Source: Palsa-504 sp963744005
GTDB lineage: Bacteria > Actinomycetota > Actinomycetes > Streptosporangiales > Streptosporangiaceae
Reading direction: 5' to 3'
NCBI GenBank assembly: GCA_963744005.1
Contig: CAVURU010000003.1
Location: forward strand, 1,922,001-1,986,000
DNA: 64,000 nucleotides
Positions 49,567-58,084 of the stretch are shown one piece after another. Both the position numbers and the translations under genes were made by a program. Under the pieces are notes generated by a model that made no database searches, was not told where the DNA came from, and saw only the letters and a program-made list of their open reading frames with translations. How positions within the stretch are numbered: position 1 is the first letter of the stretch; the number at the start of each line of letters is the position of its first letter.

Positions 49567-52145
49567 GTGGTCGCGCAGCGTGCTGAGACACAGCCGTCCC
49601 CGGGGACGGGGATGCTGGTGGCCGGGGTCATCCCGCCGCTGGCCGATCCCTACTTCGAGCGGACGGAGAGCGGGCCCGGGCTGGCTTCCAGCCTGTTTCC
49701 GGGCCAGACGGCGGTCCTGACCCACGGCGCGGACACCAAGACAGCCCCGACGGCGCAGGGCGGCACCGGCAAGACGCAGCTCGCGGTGGAGTTCGCCCGG
49801 GTGCTGTGGAGCACGCGGGCCGTCGACGTGCTGGTCTGGGTCCCGGCGAGCACCCGGGAGGCGGTCATCGCCGGGTTCGCGCAGGCGGCCGGCGTGGTGG
49901 GGGCGGACGACCCGGACGGGGACGCGCAGGCGGACGCGAGCCGGTTCACGGCCTGGCTGGCCCGGACCGAGCGCCGGTGGGCGCTGGTCCTGGACGACGT
50001 CAGGGACCCGGCCGACCTGGCCGGGCTGTGGCCGTGCGGGCGAGGCGGCCGGACGGTCATCACGACCCGGCGGCCCGGCACGGCCTTCAGCGGCGCGGCC
50101 CTGGGCGGGGCGCACGCCGCGCCGAACGGGCTGCGGCTGATCCCGGTGGACGGGTTCAGCCGCCGGGAAGCGCTCTCCTACCTGAACGGCAGGCTGACCG
50201 AGTACACCGACCAGCGGATCGAGGCTCTCGACCTCGGCGAGGACCTCGGCGGCCTGCCCATCGCCCTGGCCCAGGCGGCCGCGGTGATCAACGCCGGGCG
50301 GCTGAGCTGCCAGGACTACCGGGGTCATCTGAGCGAGCGGCAGGCCCACATGGCCGGGCGGCCGGTCGACGGCGTCTCCCCCGCCCTGCTGGCCACCTGG
50401 TCGCTGGCCGCGGAGTGCGGGGACCAGCTCGCGCCCGCGGGGCTGGCCTGGCCGGCCCTGGCCCTGACCGCGGCGCTCGATCCCGACGGGATCCCCGGAG
50501 GCGTGCTGACCAGCCCGGCGGCGTGCGGCTTCATCGCCGGACGGCCGAGCAGCGCGGGCAGCGCCGACCAGACCATGGCCCGGGCCGCGATCAGCAACCT
50601 GGCCCGGGCGGGCCTGGTCACCATCGACCCGGCCAGCCCGGTGCGCACGGTGCGGATCAACAGCTGCATCCAGACCGCGGTGCGGGCCTACCTGCCCCCG
50701 GCCGACGCCAACCAGGTCATCGTGGCCGCCGCGGACGCGCTGGTCCAGGCCTGGCCGGAGCCGGCCGCGGCCCGCAGCGGCCAGGATCTCGAGCAGGCCC
50801 TGCGCGACTGCGCCCTGACGCTGCTCCGGCGGCCCGGCCCGGAGGGAACCCAGGCGGCCGCCGAGGCCGCGGCCAGCGGCGAGACCCCGGCGGAGGGCAC
50901 GGCGGGCCAGCCGGACGAGCCGTCCGGAGCGCCGGAGGCCGGCCCGGACGCGCTGTGGCAGCCCGAGGCTCATCCGGTGCTGTTCCGGCTGGGCCGCAGC
51001 CTGGAGGACGGCAGGCTGACCGAGCAGGCGGTGACCTTCTGGCGGGCCATGGTGAGTGAGGCCACCCGGCGGCTCGGCCCGGTGCACGCCAACTCGCTGG
51101 CGGCCAAGGACCGGCTCGCCGCGGCGTACGAGTCGGCGGGCCGCATCGGCGACGCCATCGCCATGTTCGCCAGCGGCCTCGGTGACCGGGAACGCAGCCA
51201 GGGGCCGGAACACCCGGACACCATCGCGGCCCGCGGCCGGCTCGCGCACGCCTACGCCAGCGCGGGCCTGCCCGCCGAGGCGGTCGCCCTGTACGAGCAC
51301 ATGGTCGCGGACGCCAACCAGCAGCTCGGCCCGGGGCACCCAACCACCCTGGGGGCGCGGGCCGGACTGGCCGACGCGTACGCCGAGGCCGGCCGGGGCA
51401 GCCAGGCGCTGGCCGCCTATCAGATGGTCAGCGCCGACTCCGAGCGGCTGCTCGGCCCGCGGCATCCGACCACGCTGACGGCCCGGGACAACCTGGCCGC
51501 CGCGCTGCTGGAGAACGGCCGGACGCCGGAGGCGGTGGACCGCTACCGGAGCCTGCTGGCCGACTACGAGGCGACCAGGGGGCCAGATTCTCCGGACACG
51601 ATCACCGTCCGGGCCAGCCTGGCCTCGGCCTACCGCCGCAATGACCGGCACAAGGACGCCATCGCCCAGTACAAGCAGGTGCTGGAGGACCGGGAGCGGA
51701 CGGCCGGCCGGAGCACGCCGACTCGGTCGCGGCCCGGGCCAACCTGGCCTTCGCCTATCGCAGCGCCGGGCAGCTGCGGGACGCCATCCGGGAGTATGAG
51801 CGCACGCTGGCCGACCGGGAGCGGCTGCAGGGCGCGGACCACGTGGACACCCGGACGGCACGCCGCAACCTGGCCGCCGCCTACCAGCAGGCCGGCCTGC
51901 TGGCCGAGGCCGTGCAGCACAACGAGCGGGCCCTGGCCGACGCGGAGCGCACGCTCGGGCCGGGTGACCTGGAGACGCTGGGCAGCCGGGCCAGCCTAGC
52001 CGCCGCTTTGTACGCGGGCGGCCGCCTAGTGGAGGTCATCGCGGTGCTGGAGCGGGCCCTGGCCGACAGCGAGCGCTACCTGGGCCCGGATCACCCGATG
52101 ACCCAGACCATCCGCGGCAACCTCGAGGCCGCGACCCGGACCTGA
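49567..52145 (+). pseudogene. STAND-type ATPase with TPR repeats, frameshifted
   Basis: NB-ARC/STAND-like protein of about 859 residues after correction. Walker A is GGTGKTQLA (about 65-73); ALVLDDV is Walker B; VITTRRPG follows as sensor 1, and LGGLPIALAQAAAVIN belongs to the helical domain. From about 490 there are kinesin-light-chain-like 42-residue TPRs (RLGPVHANSLAAKDRLAAAY, QLGPGHPTTLGARAGLADAY). Near 51703-51710 the frame shifts: inserting one G in GGCCGGCCGG gives AGPEHADSVAARANLAFAY and continues to the stop at 52145. STAND proteins sense signals by oligomerising; some are anti-phage, but this one has no effector domain in view. Start GTG 49567 follows GGGAGAGG. Confidence 0.75.
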
Positions 52146-52286
52146 GGTCAGGCTGCGCACCGTGACCGGCCGGATGCGGCGCAGGCCGCGTGGAGCGCGT
52201 CAGGCCTACGTGCGGGACGGACCGTTCGGTTCAAAACCCGGGCTGTGATTCTCCTCTTGTTGACGGCGCACCGCCTGGCCGTCATG

Positions 52287-52305
52287 TTAGGTTTGCCTAA
52301 CCTAA
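52287..52305. promoter_or_regulatory. DmdR/IdeR-type iron box
   Basis: TTAGGTTTGCCTAACCTAA matches the 19-bp actinobacterial iron-box consensus at 17 positions and is nearly symmetric. It ends 14 nt before the substrate-binding protein ATG, so iron-loaded repressor would block the transporter operon. The rest of the gap 52146-52319 contains a CGGACCGTTCGG core near 52218 and no gene. Confidence 0.88.
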
Positions 52306-52319
52306 CTTGAGGGGTGTCA

Positions 52320-53390
52320 ATGAGGGGTCGTCGATGGGTGCCGGTCACGGCGGTCGTAGCCGGGGTGCTGACCGCGGCCGCGTGCAGCAGCGCCAGTGCC
52401 AGCAGTGCCAGCAGCAGCGCCGCCGGGAGCTCGGGGAGCACGTCGTCGCTGGCGGGCCAGACCATCACGCTGTACAACGGCCAGCACGAGCAGACCACCG
52501 ACGCGCTGGTCGCGGCGTTCGAGAAGCAGACCGGCGTGACGGTGAAGGTGCGCAGCGACGACGAGGACGTGCTGGCGCAGCAGATCGAGCAGGAAGGCTC
52601 CCGGTCGCCGGCCGACGTGTTCTTCACCGAGAACACGCCGCCGCTGGCCCGGCTGGATGAAAAGGGCCTGCTGGCGCCGGTCTCTGCCACCGCGCTGGCC
52701 GCGGTGCCGGCCCAGTACAGCGCCGCGGACCACAACTGGGTCGGGGTGTCGGCCCGGGTCAGCATGCTGGTCTACAACACCAGCAAGCTCACCCCGGCGC
52801 AGCTGCCGAAGTCGGTACTCGACCTGGCCAACCCGGCCTGGCAGGGCAAGCTGGGCATCGCCCCGGGCGAGACGGACTTCGCTCCGATCGTCACCTCGGT
52901 GGCCCAGGACAAGGGCGACGCCGCGGCGGTGACCTGGCTGAAGGCCCTGAAGGCCAACGCCGGGACGCACTCCGAACCGGACAACGAGACGCTGGTCGCG
53001 GACGTCAACAAGGGCATCGTCCAGATCGGCCTGATCAACCACTACTACTGGTACCGGCTGAAGGAGGAGGTCGGCGCGAGCGGCATGCACTCGGCGCTGG
53101 CCCCGCTGGCCGCCCACGACGACGGCTACCTGCTGGACGTGTCCGGCGCGGGCGTGCTGAAGTCCAGCCAGCACCAAGCCGCAGCCCAGGCGCTGGTCTC
53201 CTTCCTGGTCAGCGCGCCCGGACAGCACACTCTGGCCAGCAGCGACAGCTGGGAGTACCCGGTCGGCTCGGGCGTGACCAACCCGGCGCTGCCGCCGCTG
53301 AGCAGCTTCAGCCCGCGGAACTTCAGCCTGGCCCAGATCGGTGACGGGACCCTGGCCATCACCCTGCTCCAGCAAGCGGGCCTGGTCTGA
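52320..53390 (+). CDS. iron(III) ABC transporter substrate-binding lipoprotein
   Basis: 356-residue binding protein of the FbpA/FutA type, class D fold. The signal peptide ends in lipobox LTAAAC with Cys22 as lipidation site, followed by a Ser/Ala linker. Mature domain begins ITLYNGQHEQT; the iron-related Tyr residues are in INHYYWYRL. AGGGG precedes the ATG at 52320. Control by an iron box directly upstream makes ferric iron the most likely substrate. The permease gene follows after 65 nt that contain a hairpin. Confidence 0.92.
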   Translation: MRGRRWVPVTAVVAGVLTAAACSSASASSASSSAAGSSGSTSSLAGQTITLYNGQHEQTTDALVAAFEKQTGVTVKVRSDDEDVLAQQIEQEGSRSPADVFFTENTPPLARLDEKGLLAPVSATALAAVPAQYSAADHNWVGVSARVSMLVYNTSKLTPAQLPKSVLDLANPAWQGKLGIAPGETDFAPIVTSVAQDKGDAAAVTWLKALKANAGTHSEPDNETLVADVNKGIVQIGLINHYYWYRLKEEVGASGMHSALAPLAAHDDGYLLDVSGAGVLKSSQHQAAAQALVSFLVSAPGQHTLASSDSWEYPVGSGVTNPALPPLSSFSPRNFSLAQIGDGTLAITLLQQAGLV

Positions 53391-53411
53391 GCACGGCGGC
53401 TGACCGGCTGG

Positions 53412-53446
53412 CCGCCGTCCCGCTCGCCCGGCGAGCGGGACGGCGG
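53412..53446. other. perfect 16-bp hairpin between iron-binding protein and permease genes
   Basis: CCGCCGTCCCGCTCGC and its complement with a 3-nt CCG loop. It ends 9 nt before the permease ATG. It may lower read-through or stabilise the upstream mRNA, giving excess binding protein. It is also translated if the permease actually begins at the upstream CTG near 53387. Confidence 0.7.
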
Positions 53447-53455
53447 ATTCGCCGT

Positions 53456-55069
53456 ATGCCGGTCCCGGCCCTGTACCTGCTCAGCGCGGCGGTAGCCGTC
53501 CTGCTCCTGCTGCCCGAGGTGTTCCTCATCTGGCAGGCGGGCGGCAGCGGCTGGGCGCAGGTCTACCGGGTGCTGGCCCGCCCGCTCTCGGGCGAGCTGC
53601 TGCGCAACACGGTAGAGCTGACGGTGCTGGTCGGCGCGGCCACCGGCGTGATCGGGACGGCCCTGGCCTGGCTGCTGGTGCGGACAGCGGTGCCCTGTCC
53701 GCGGGTGTGGGGCGTGCTGGTGGTGCTGCCCATCTCCATCCCGGACTTCATCGTGGGCTACGCCTGGCATTCGCTGTGGCCGGGCTTCATCGGCCTGCCC
53801 GCCGCGGCGGTGGTCATGACCCTCGACCTGTACCCGCTGGTCTACCTGCCGGTGGCGGCGGCGCTGCGGCGCGGCGACGTAGCGCTGGAGGAGACCGCGC
53901 GCTCGCTCGGGCTGGGCCGGTGGGCCATCTTCCGCCGGGTGGTGTTCCCGCAGATCCGCCCGGCTCTGGTGGGCGGCATGCTGGTGGTGAGCCTGGCCAT
54001 GCTGGCCGAGTTCGGCGTGTTCGAGATCGTCCACTTCAACACCTTCACCACCGAGATCTTCACCGAGATGAAGATCGACCAGAACGCCGCGGCCGCGCTG
54101 TCCCTGCTGCTGGTCGCGCTCGGCCTGCTGGTGCTGATGGCCGAGGCGTTCGGCGCTCCGGACCGGCGGATCGCGCGCAGCGGGTCGCAGACGGCCCGGC
54201 CCGTCTCCCGGACCCGGCTGCGGGCCGGGCTGATCCCGGCGCTGGCCGGGCTGGCCGCGCTGGTCGCCGGCGCGCTCGGCATCCCGGTCGGGACGATCGC
54301 CTACTGGCTGGCCCAGTCGCAGACCACCACGCTGCCGGCCAGCACCACGCTGCTGAGCGCGGCCGCGGCCACGGCCCGGTACTCGGCCGCGGCCGCGGTG
54401 CTGGCCACCGCGGCCGCGGTGCCGGTCGCGCTGCTGACCACCCAGCGGCCCGGCCGGGCGGCCCGCGGCCTGGGCCGCAGCACGTTCCTGATCCAGTCGG
54501 TGCCGGGGGTGGTGGTGGCGCTCAGCCTGGTCTTCTTCTCGGTCCGCTGGGCCTTCTCGCTGTACCAGACCAGCGCGCTGCTGATCATCGCGTACGCGCT
54601 GCTGTTCTTCCCGCTGGCCCTGGTGTGCGTGCGGGCCTCGGCCGCCCAGCTCTCGCCCCGGCTGGGCGAGGTCGGCCGCTCGCTGGGCCGTCCGCCGCTG
54701 GCCGTGTTCGCCCGGGTCACCCTGCCGCTGATCCTGCCCGGGATCGCGGCCGGGCTGTGCATCGTGTTCCTGTCCGCGGTGACCGAGCTGACCGCGACGC
54801 TGGTGCTGGTGCCGACCGGGGTGCAGACCCTGGCCACCCAGTTCTGGGCCTACCAGACCAACACCGCGTACGGCGCCGCGGCGCCGTACGCGGTGGCCAT
54901 CGTGGCGCTGGCCGCCGTGCCGAACCTCGTCCTGGCCAGCTGGTTCGCCCGGTCAGCGGGTTCCGGGGACGCTGGGCGCCCCGGGGGCTCCTGGTGGCGC
55001 CGGCGGCGCCCAGCCGGCGACCGGGTCGAGCTGGCGGAGCATGAGCCCGGGCCCCAGGTGCCCGGCTAG
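53456..55069 (+). CDS. iron ABC transporter permease (duplicated FbpB type)
   Basis: 537-residue membrane protein made of two homologous permease halves of about six helices each, as in FbpB/SfuB. EAA-type loops occur in both halves: EETARSLGLGRWAIFRRVVF and GEVGRSLGRPPLAVFARVTL. The visible ATG at 53456 lacks a ribosome site and lies after the hairpin; an in-frame CTG overlapping the previous stop (CTGA) would give a natural positively charged N-terminus before helix 1. No ATPase gene follows. The last about 40 residues are Arg/Pro-rich and lie antisense to the next gene (117 bp overlap), so the reading frame may be over-long. Confidence 0.9.
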   Translation: MPVPALYLLSAAVAVLLLLPEVFLIWQAGGSGWAQVYRVLARPLSGELLRNTVELTVLVGAATGVIGTALAWLLVRTAVPCPRVWGVLVVLPISIPDFIVGYAWHSLWPGFIGLPAAAVVMTLDLYPLVYLPVAAALRRGDVALEETARSLGLGRWAIFRRVVFPQIRPALVGGMLVVSLAMLAEFGVFEIVHFNTFTTEIFTEMKIDQNAAAALSLLLVALGLLVLMAEAFGAPDRRIARSGSQTARPVSRTRLRAGLIPALAGLAALVAGALGIPVGTIAYWLAQSQTTTLPASTTLLSAAAATARYSAAAAVLATAAAVPVALLTTQRPGRAARGLGRSTFLIQSVPGVVVALSLVFFSVRWAFSLYQTSALLIIAYALLFFPLALVCVRASAAQLSPRLGEVGRSLGRPPLAVFARVTLPLILPGIAAGLCIVFLSAVTELTATLVLVPTGVQTLATQFWAYQTNTAYGAAAPYAVAIVALAAVPNLVLASWFARSAGSGDAGRPGGSWWRRRRPAGDRVELAEHEPGPQVPG

Positions 55070-56137
55070 CCAGATCCCGGCGTCGCGCAGCGCGGCGGCG
55101 GCCGTGGACGTGGTGCCGGTCAGCCGGGTGGCCCGGTAGGAGGCACGGGCCACCATCGTGGTCCGGGGCAGCCGGGCCGCGGTGTAGGCGCCGAGATCGG
55201 GGGCCGCGGCGGCCAGCACGACCGCGTCCTCGATGGCCTGGCAGGCGCCCTGACCCAGGTGCGGCGTCATGGCGTGCGCGGCGTCGCCGAGGAGCGCGAC
55301 CCGGCCCGCGTGGCAGGCCGGCAGCGGGTCGGCGAGCCAGCGCACGTCGTCGTGCAGGATGGCGTCAGCGGGCACCGAGCCGATCAGGGCCGGGATCGGG
55401 TCGTGCCAGCCGCCGAACCGGCGCCGCAGCTCAGCGGCCTGGTCAGAGCCAGCGGTAGCACGGGGCGCGCTGGCGTAGCAGTAGACCTGGCCGCCGGCCA
55501 GCGGCACGGCACCGAACAGGGTCCCGCTCCCCCACGTCTCGGACGGCTCGACCGAGGCGGCGGGCGCCGGGGCGACGAAGCGCCAGGCGGTGACCCCGGA
55601 GTGGCGCGGGCCCGGGTGGCCCGGGAACAGCGCCGCGCGGATCGCGGAGCCGATGCCGTCCGCGGCGACGACCAGCCCGGCGGTCAGCTCTCCCGCGCTG
55701 GTGCTGACGCGCGCGGGCCGGGCCGCGTCCCCGGGGTCCACGCCGGTCACGGTGACGCCGGTGCACAGCGCGCCGCCCGGGAGCCGGCCCGCCAGCAGCC
55801 CGACCAGGTCGGAGCGCAGGGCCATCCGCTGCGGATCGCCGAACCGGGCGGCCAGCGCGCTCAGGTCGGTCCGGACCAGCCAGCGGCCGCCGGGCGTGCG
55901 GATCCCGCCGTGGCCCTGGACCGCGGAAAAGCGCCGGACGTCGTCGCCGAGCCCGATGGCGTCCAGGGCGTGCAGGGCGTTGGGGGCCAGGCCCAGGCCC
56001 GCGCCGACCGGCTCGAGGGCGCGGGCCCGCTCCAGCACCGTCACCCGCCAGCCTCGCCGGTGCAGCGCCACGGCCGCGGTCAGCCCGCCGATCCCGGCCC
56101 CGACCACGAGCGCGGCCCGGCTGTCGTCTCCGGTCAT
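54953..56137 (-). CDS. FAD-dependent monooxygenase (PHBH/UbiH type)
   Basis: 394-residue class A flavin monooxygenase: GxGxxG in VVGAGIGGLTAAVALHRRGW, the DG motif VVAADGIGSAIR, and the GD motif GDAAHAMTPHLGQGACQAIEDA. It likely hydroxylates an aromatic or polycyclic compound or, as with 6-hydroxynicotinate- or kynurenine-type relatives, a smaller ring. Product is unknown. Divergent TetR gene and twin operators indicate substrate-induced expression. The C-terminus ends with W-x-PP, typical for the family, which suggests this gene end is correct and the permease tail is the artefact. Confidence 0.9.
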   Translation of the reverse strand: MTGDDSRAALVVGAGIGGLTAAVALHRRGWRVTVLERARALEPVGAGLGLAPNALHALDAIGLGDDVRRFSAVQGHGGIRTPGGRWLVRTDLSALAARFGDPQRMALRSDLVGLLAGRLPGGALCTGVTVTGVDPGDAARPARVSTSAGELTAGLVVAADGIGSAIRAALFPGHPGPRHSGVTAWRFVAPAPAASVEPSETWGSGTLFGAVPLAGGQVYCYASAPRATAGSDQAAELRRRFGGWHDPIPALIGSVPADAILHDDVRWLADPLPACHAGRVALLGDAAHAMTPHLGQGACQAIEDAVVLAAAAPDLGAYTAARLPRTTMVARASYRATRLTGTTSTAAAALRDAGIWLAGHLGPGLMLRQLDPVAGWAPPAPPGAPGAPSVPGTR

Positions 56138-56148
56138 GAGCTCCTCCT

Positions 56149-56181
56149 ACTACATCCGTAGTGAAATACTACACCCGTAGT
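56149..56181. promoter_or_regulatory. tandem TetR operators between divergent monooxygenase and tetR
   Basis: Two imperfect palindromes ACTACATCCGTAGT (56149-56162) and ACTACACCCGTAGT (56168-56181), each an ACTAC-N4-GTAGT repeat, with 19-bp spacing, in the 64 bp between the two start codons. The pattern is a classic double TetR operator controlling both genes. Confidence 0.75.
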
Positions 56182-56201
56182 GGTCCGGCTAGACTCGGCG
56201 G

Positions 56202-56945
56202 GTGGCCATCACCCCGAGCCCGCGGGCCGCCCGCGCCGCCGACGCCGCCATCGCGGTGCTGGCTGAGCACGGCGCGCGCGGGCTCACGCACCGGGCCGTG
56301 GACCGGGCCGCCGGGCTGCCGCCCGGCACCACCTCGAACTACGCCCGCACCCGGAGCGCGCTGCTGCGGCTGACGCTGGCCCGGATCGCCGAGCTGGACG
56401 CGGCGGAAGGCGCGGGCGCGGGGGGAACGGGCGGGCTGGCCGGGCCGGCGGAACCGGGGCCGGGCGAACCGGGGCCGGGCCATCCGGGGCCGGGCCATCC
56501 GGGGCCGGGCCATCCGGGGCCGGGCGATCCGGGGCCGGGCGATCCGGGGCCGGGCGATCCGGGGCCGGGCGGGAACGTGCCGGTGCCCGTGCTGGCGGAT
56601 TTCCTGGCCGGGGTGGTGGGCCGGATGCTGACGCAGGAGCAGGCCCGGCGGCGGGTGCTGGCCCGGTTCGAGCTCGCCTTCGAGGCCACCCGGCGGCCCG
56701 ACCTGCGGGCCGCCTACGACGAGATGGGACGTGGCTTCCGGGCCCAGGCGGCCGGGCTGCTGGCCGCCGCGGGATCGGCCGAGCCCGACTCGGCCGCCTG
56801 GACGCTGGTGGCCTGGATCGAGGGCACCTTGTTCTACGCCCTGGCCGGCGCGGGCGGGGCGGCGGTCCCGTCGGCCGCGAGCCTTCGGGTCCAGCTCACC
56901 TGGCTGCTGGCCGGGCTATGCGGCGATGAGAACGGTCGGGCATGA
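56202..56945 (+). CDS. TetR family regulator with collagen-like insert
   Basis: 247 residues, about 50 more than usual for TetR. The N-terminal HTH is AVLAEHGARGLTHRAVDRAAGLPPGTTSNYAR; the ligand domain resumes at VLADFLAGVVGRM. Between them is a (Xaa-Pro-Gly-Pro-Gly)8 tract encoded by a 15-bp minisatellite (56454-56573). It should repress the divergent monooxygenase gene and itself. The insert sits between DNA-binding and ligand domains, where it could affect allostery; whether it is fixed in the species is unknown. Confidence 0.9.
   Translation: MAITPSPRAARAADAAIAVLAEHGARGLTHRAVDRAAGLPPGTTSNYARTRSALLRLTLARIAELDAAEGAGAGGTGGLAGPAEPGPGEPGPGHPGPGHPGPGHPGPGDPGPGDPGPGDPGPGGNVPVPVLADFLAGVVGRMLTQEQARRRVLARFELAFEATRRPDLRAAYDEMGRGFRAQAAGLLAAAGSAEPDSAAWTLVAWIEGTLFYALAGAGGAAVPSAASLRVQLTWLLAGLCGDENGRA
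56454..56573 (+). repeat. 15-bp minisatellite, eight copies, in tetR
   Basis: Eight head-to-tail units of CCGGGGCCGGGC plus a variable codon (GAA, CAT or GAT), each adding Pro-Gly-Pro-Gly and one of Glu, His or Asp. Likely variable in number by slippage, with no frame loss. Confidence 0.9.
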
Positions 56946-56991
56946 TCGTCATGGGTAGTGGGAAGAAACGGTCTACGTGGAGTTGGGGGCG

Positions 56992-58084
56992 ATGGACCTT
57001 CCTGTCAACCCGCCCGTGGCGCCGATGCTGGCCAAGCCGGTTGAGGCGATCCCGGACGGCGACTACGTGTTCGAGCCGAAGTGGGACGGCTTCCGGTCGA
57101 TCGTGTTCCGGGACGGCGACGAGGTGGAGATCGGCAGCCGCAACGAGCGGCCGATGACCCGTTACTTTCCCGAGCTGGTGGCCGGGATCCGGGCCGAGCT
57201 GCCGGAGCGCTGCGTGATCGACGGGGAGATCGTGGTCCCGGACACCTCGGGCGCCCGGCTGGACTTCGAGGCCCTGCAGCTGCGCATCCACCCGGCGGCC
57301 AGCCGGGTCGGGCTGCTCGCCGAGCAGACGCCGGCTGCACTTCATCGCCTTCGACCTGCTCGCGCTGGGCGACGAGGACTACACGCAGCGGCCGTTCGCG
57401 CAGCGGCGGGCGGCGCTGGCCCGCGCGCTGACGACGGCGAAGCCGCCGGTTCACCTGACGCTGGCCACCACGGACCGTTCGGTAGCCCGGGACTGGTTCC
57501 GCCAGTTCGAGGGAGCGGGCCTGGACGGGCTGATCGCCAAGGACGCGTCCGGCCCGTACGAGCCGGACAAGCGGGTGATGAAGAAGATCAAGCACGAGCG
57601 CACCGCGGACTGCGTGGTGGCCGGCTACCGGGTGCACAAGAGCGGCCCGGACCGCATCGGCTCGCTGCTGCTCGGCCTGTACGCCGACGACGGCCGGCTG
57701 GCCAGCGTGGGCGTGGTGGGCGCCTTCCCGATGGAGCGGCGGATCGAGCTGTTCGCCGAGCTGCAGCCGCTGGTGACCACCTTCGACCAGCACCCGTGGA
57801 ACTGGGCCGGGCAGCTGTCCGGGCAGCGGACCCCGCGGGCGGCCATGGCCAGCCGGTGGAACGCGGACAAGGACCTGTCGTTCGTGCCGCTGCGGCCCGA
57901 GCGGGTGCTCGAGGTCCGCTACGACCACATGGAGGGCCCGCGGTTCCGGCACACGGCCCAGTTCGTGCGGTGGCGGCCGGACCGCGAGCCGCGCTCGTGC
58001 ACCTACGCCCAGCTGGAGGAGCCGGTCAGCTTCGACCTGGCCGAGATCCTGCGGGGCGGTCAGGCCGGAGGGCAGCATGGCTGA
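56992..58084 (+). pseudogene. ATP-dependent DNA ligase (LigD ligase-domain type), frameshifted
   Basis: Ligase of the LigD/LigC type, about 363 residues after correction. The N-terminal frame has motif I EPKWDGFRS (Lys of KWDG is adenylated) and motif III-like IDGEIVVPD; after about 57333-57337 the frame shifts (one extra base gives TPAHFIAFDLLALGD) and then GLIAKDASGPYEP and the OB-fold follow. It acts in non-homologous end joining or base repair. Its 3' end overlaps the polymerase gene by 8 nt. No ku gene is in the window. ATG 56992 is preferred; an upstream GTG at 56977 is possible. Confidence 0.83.
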
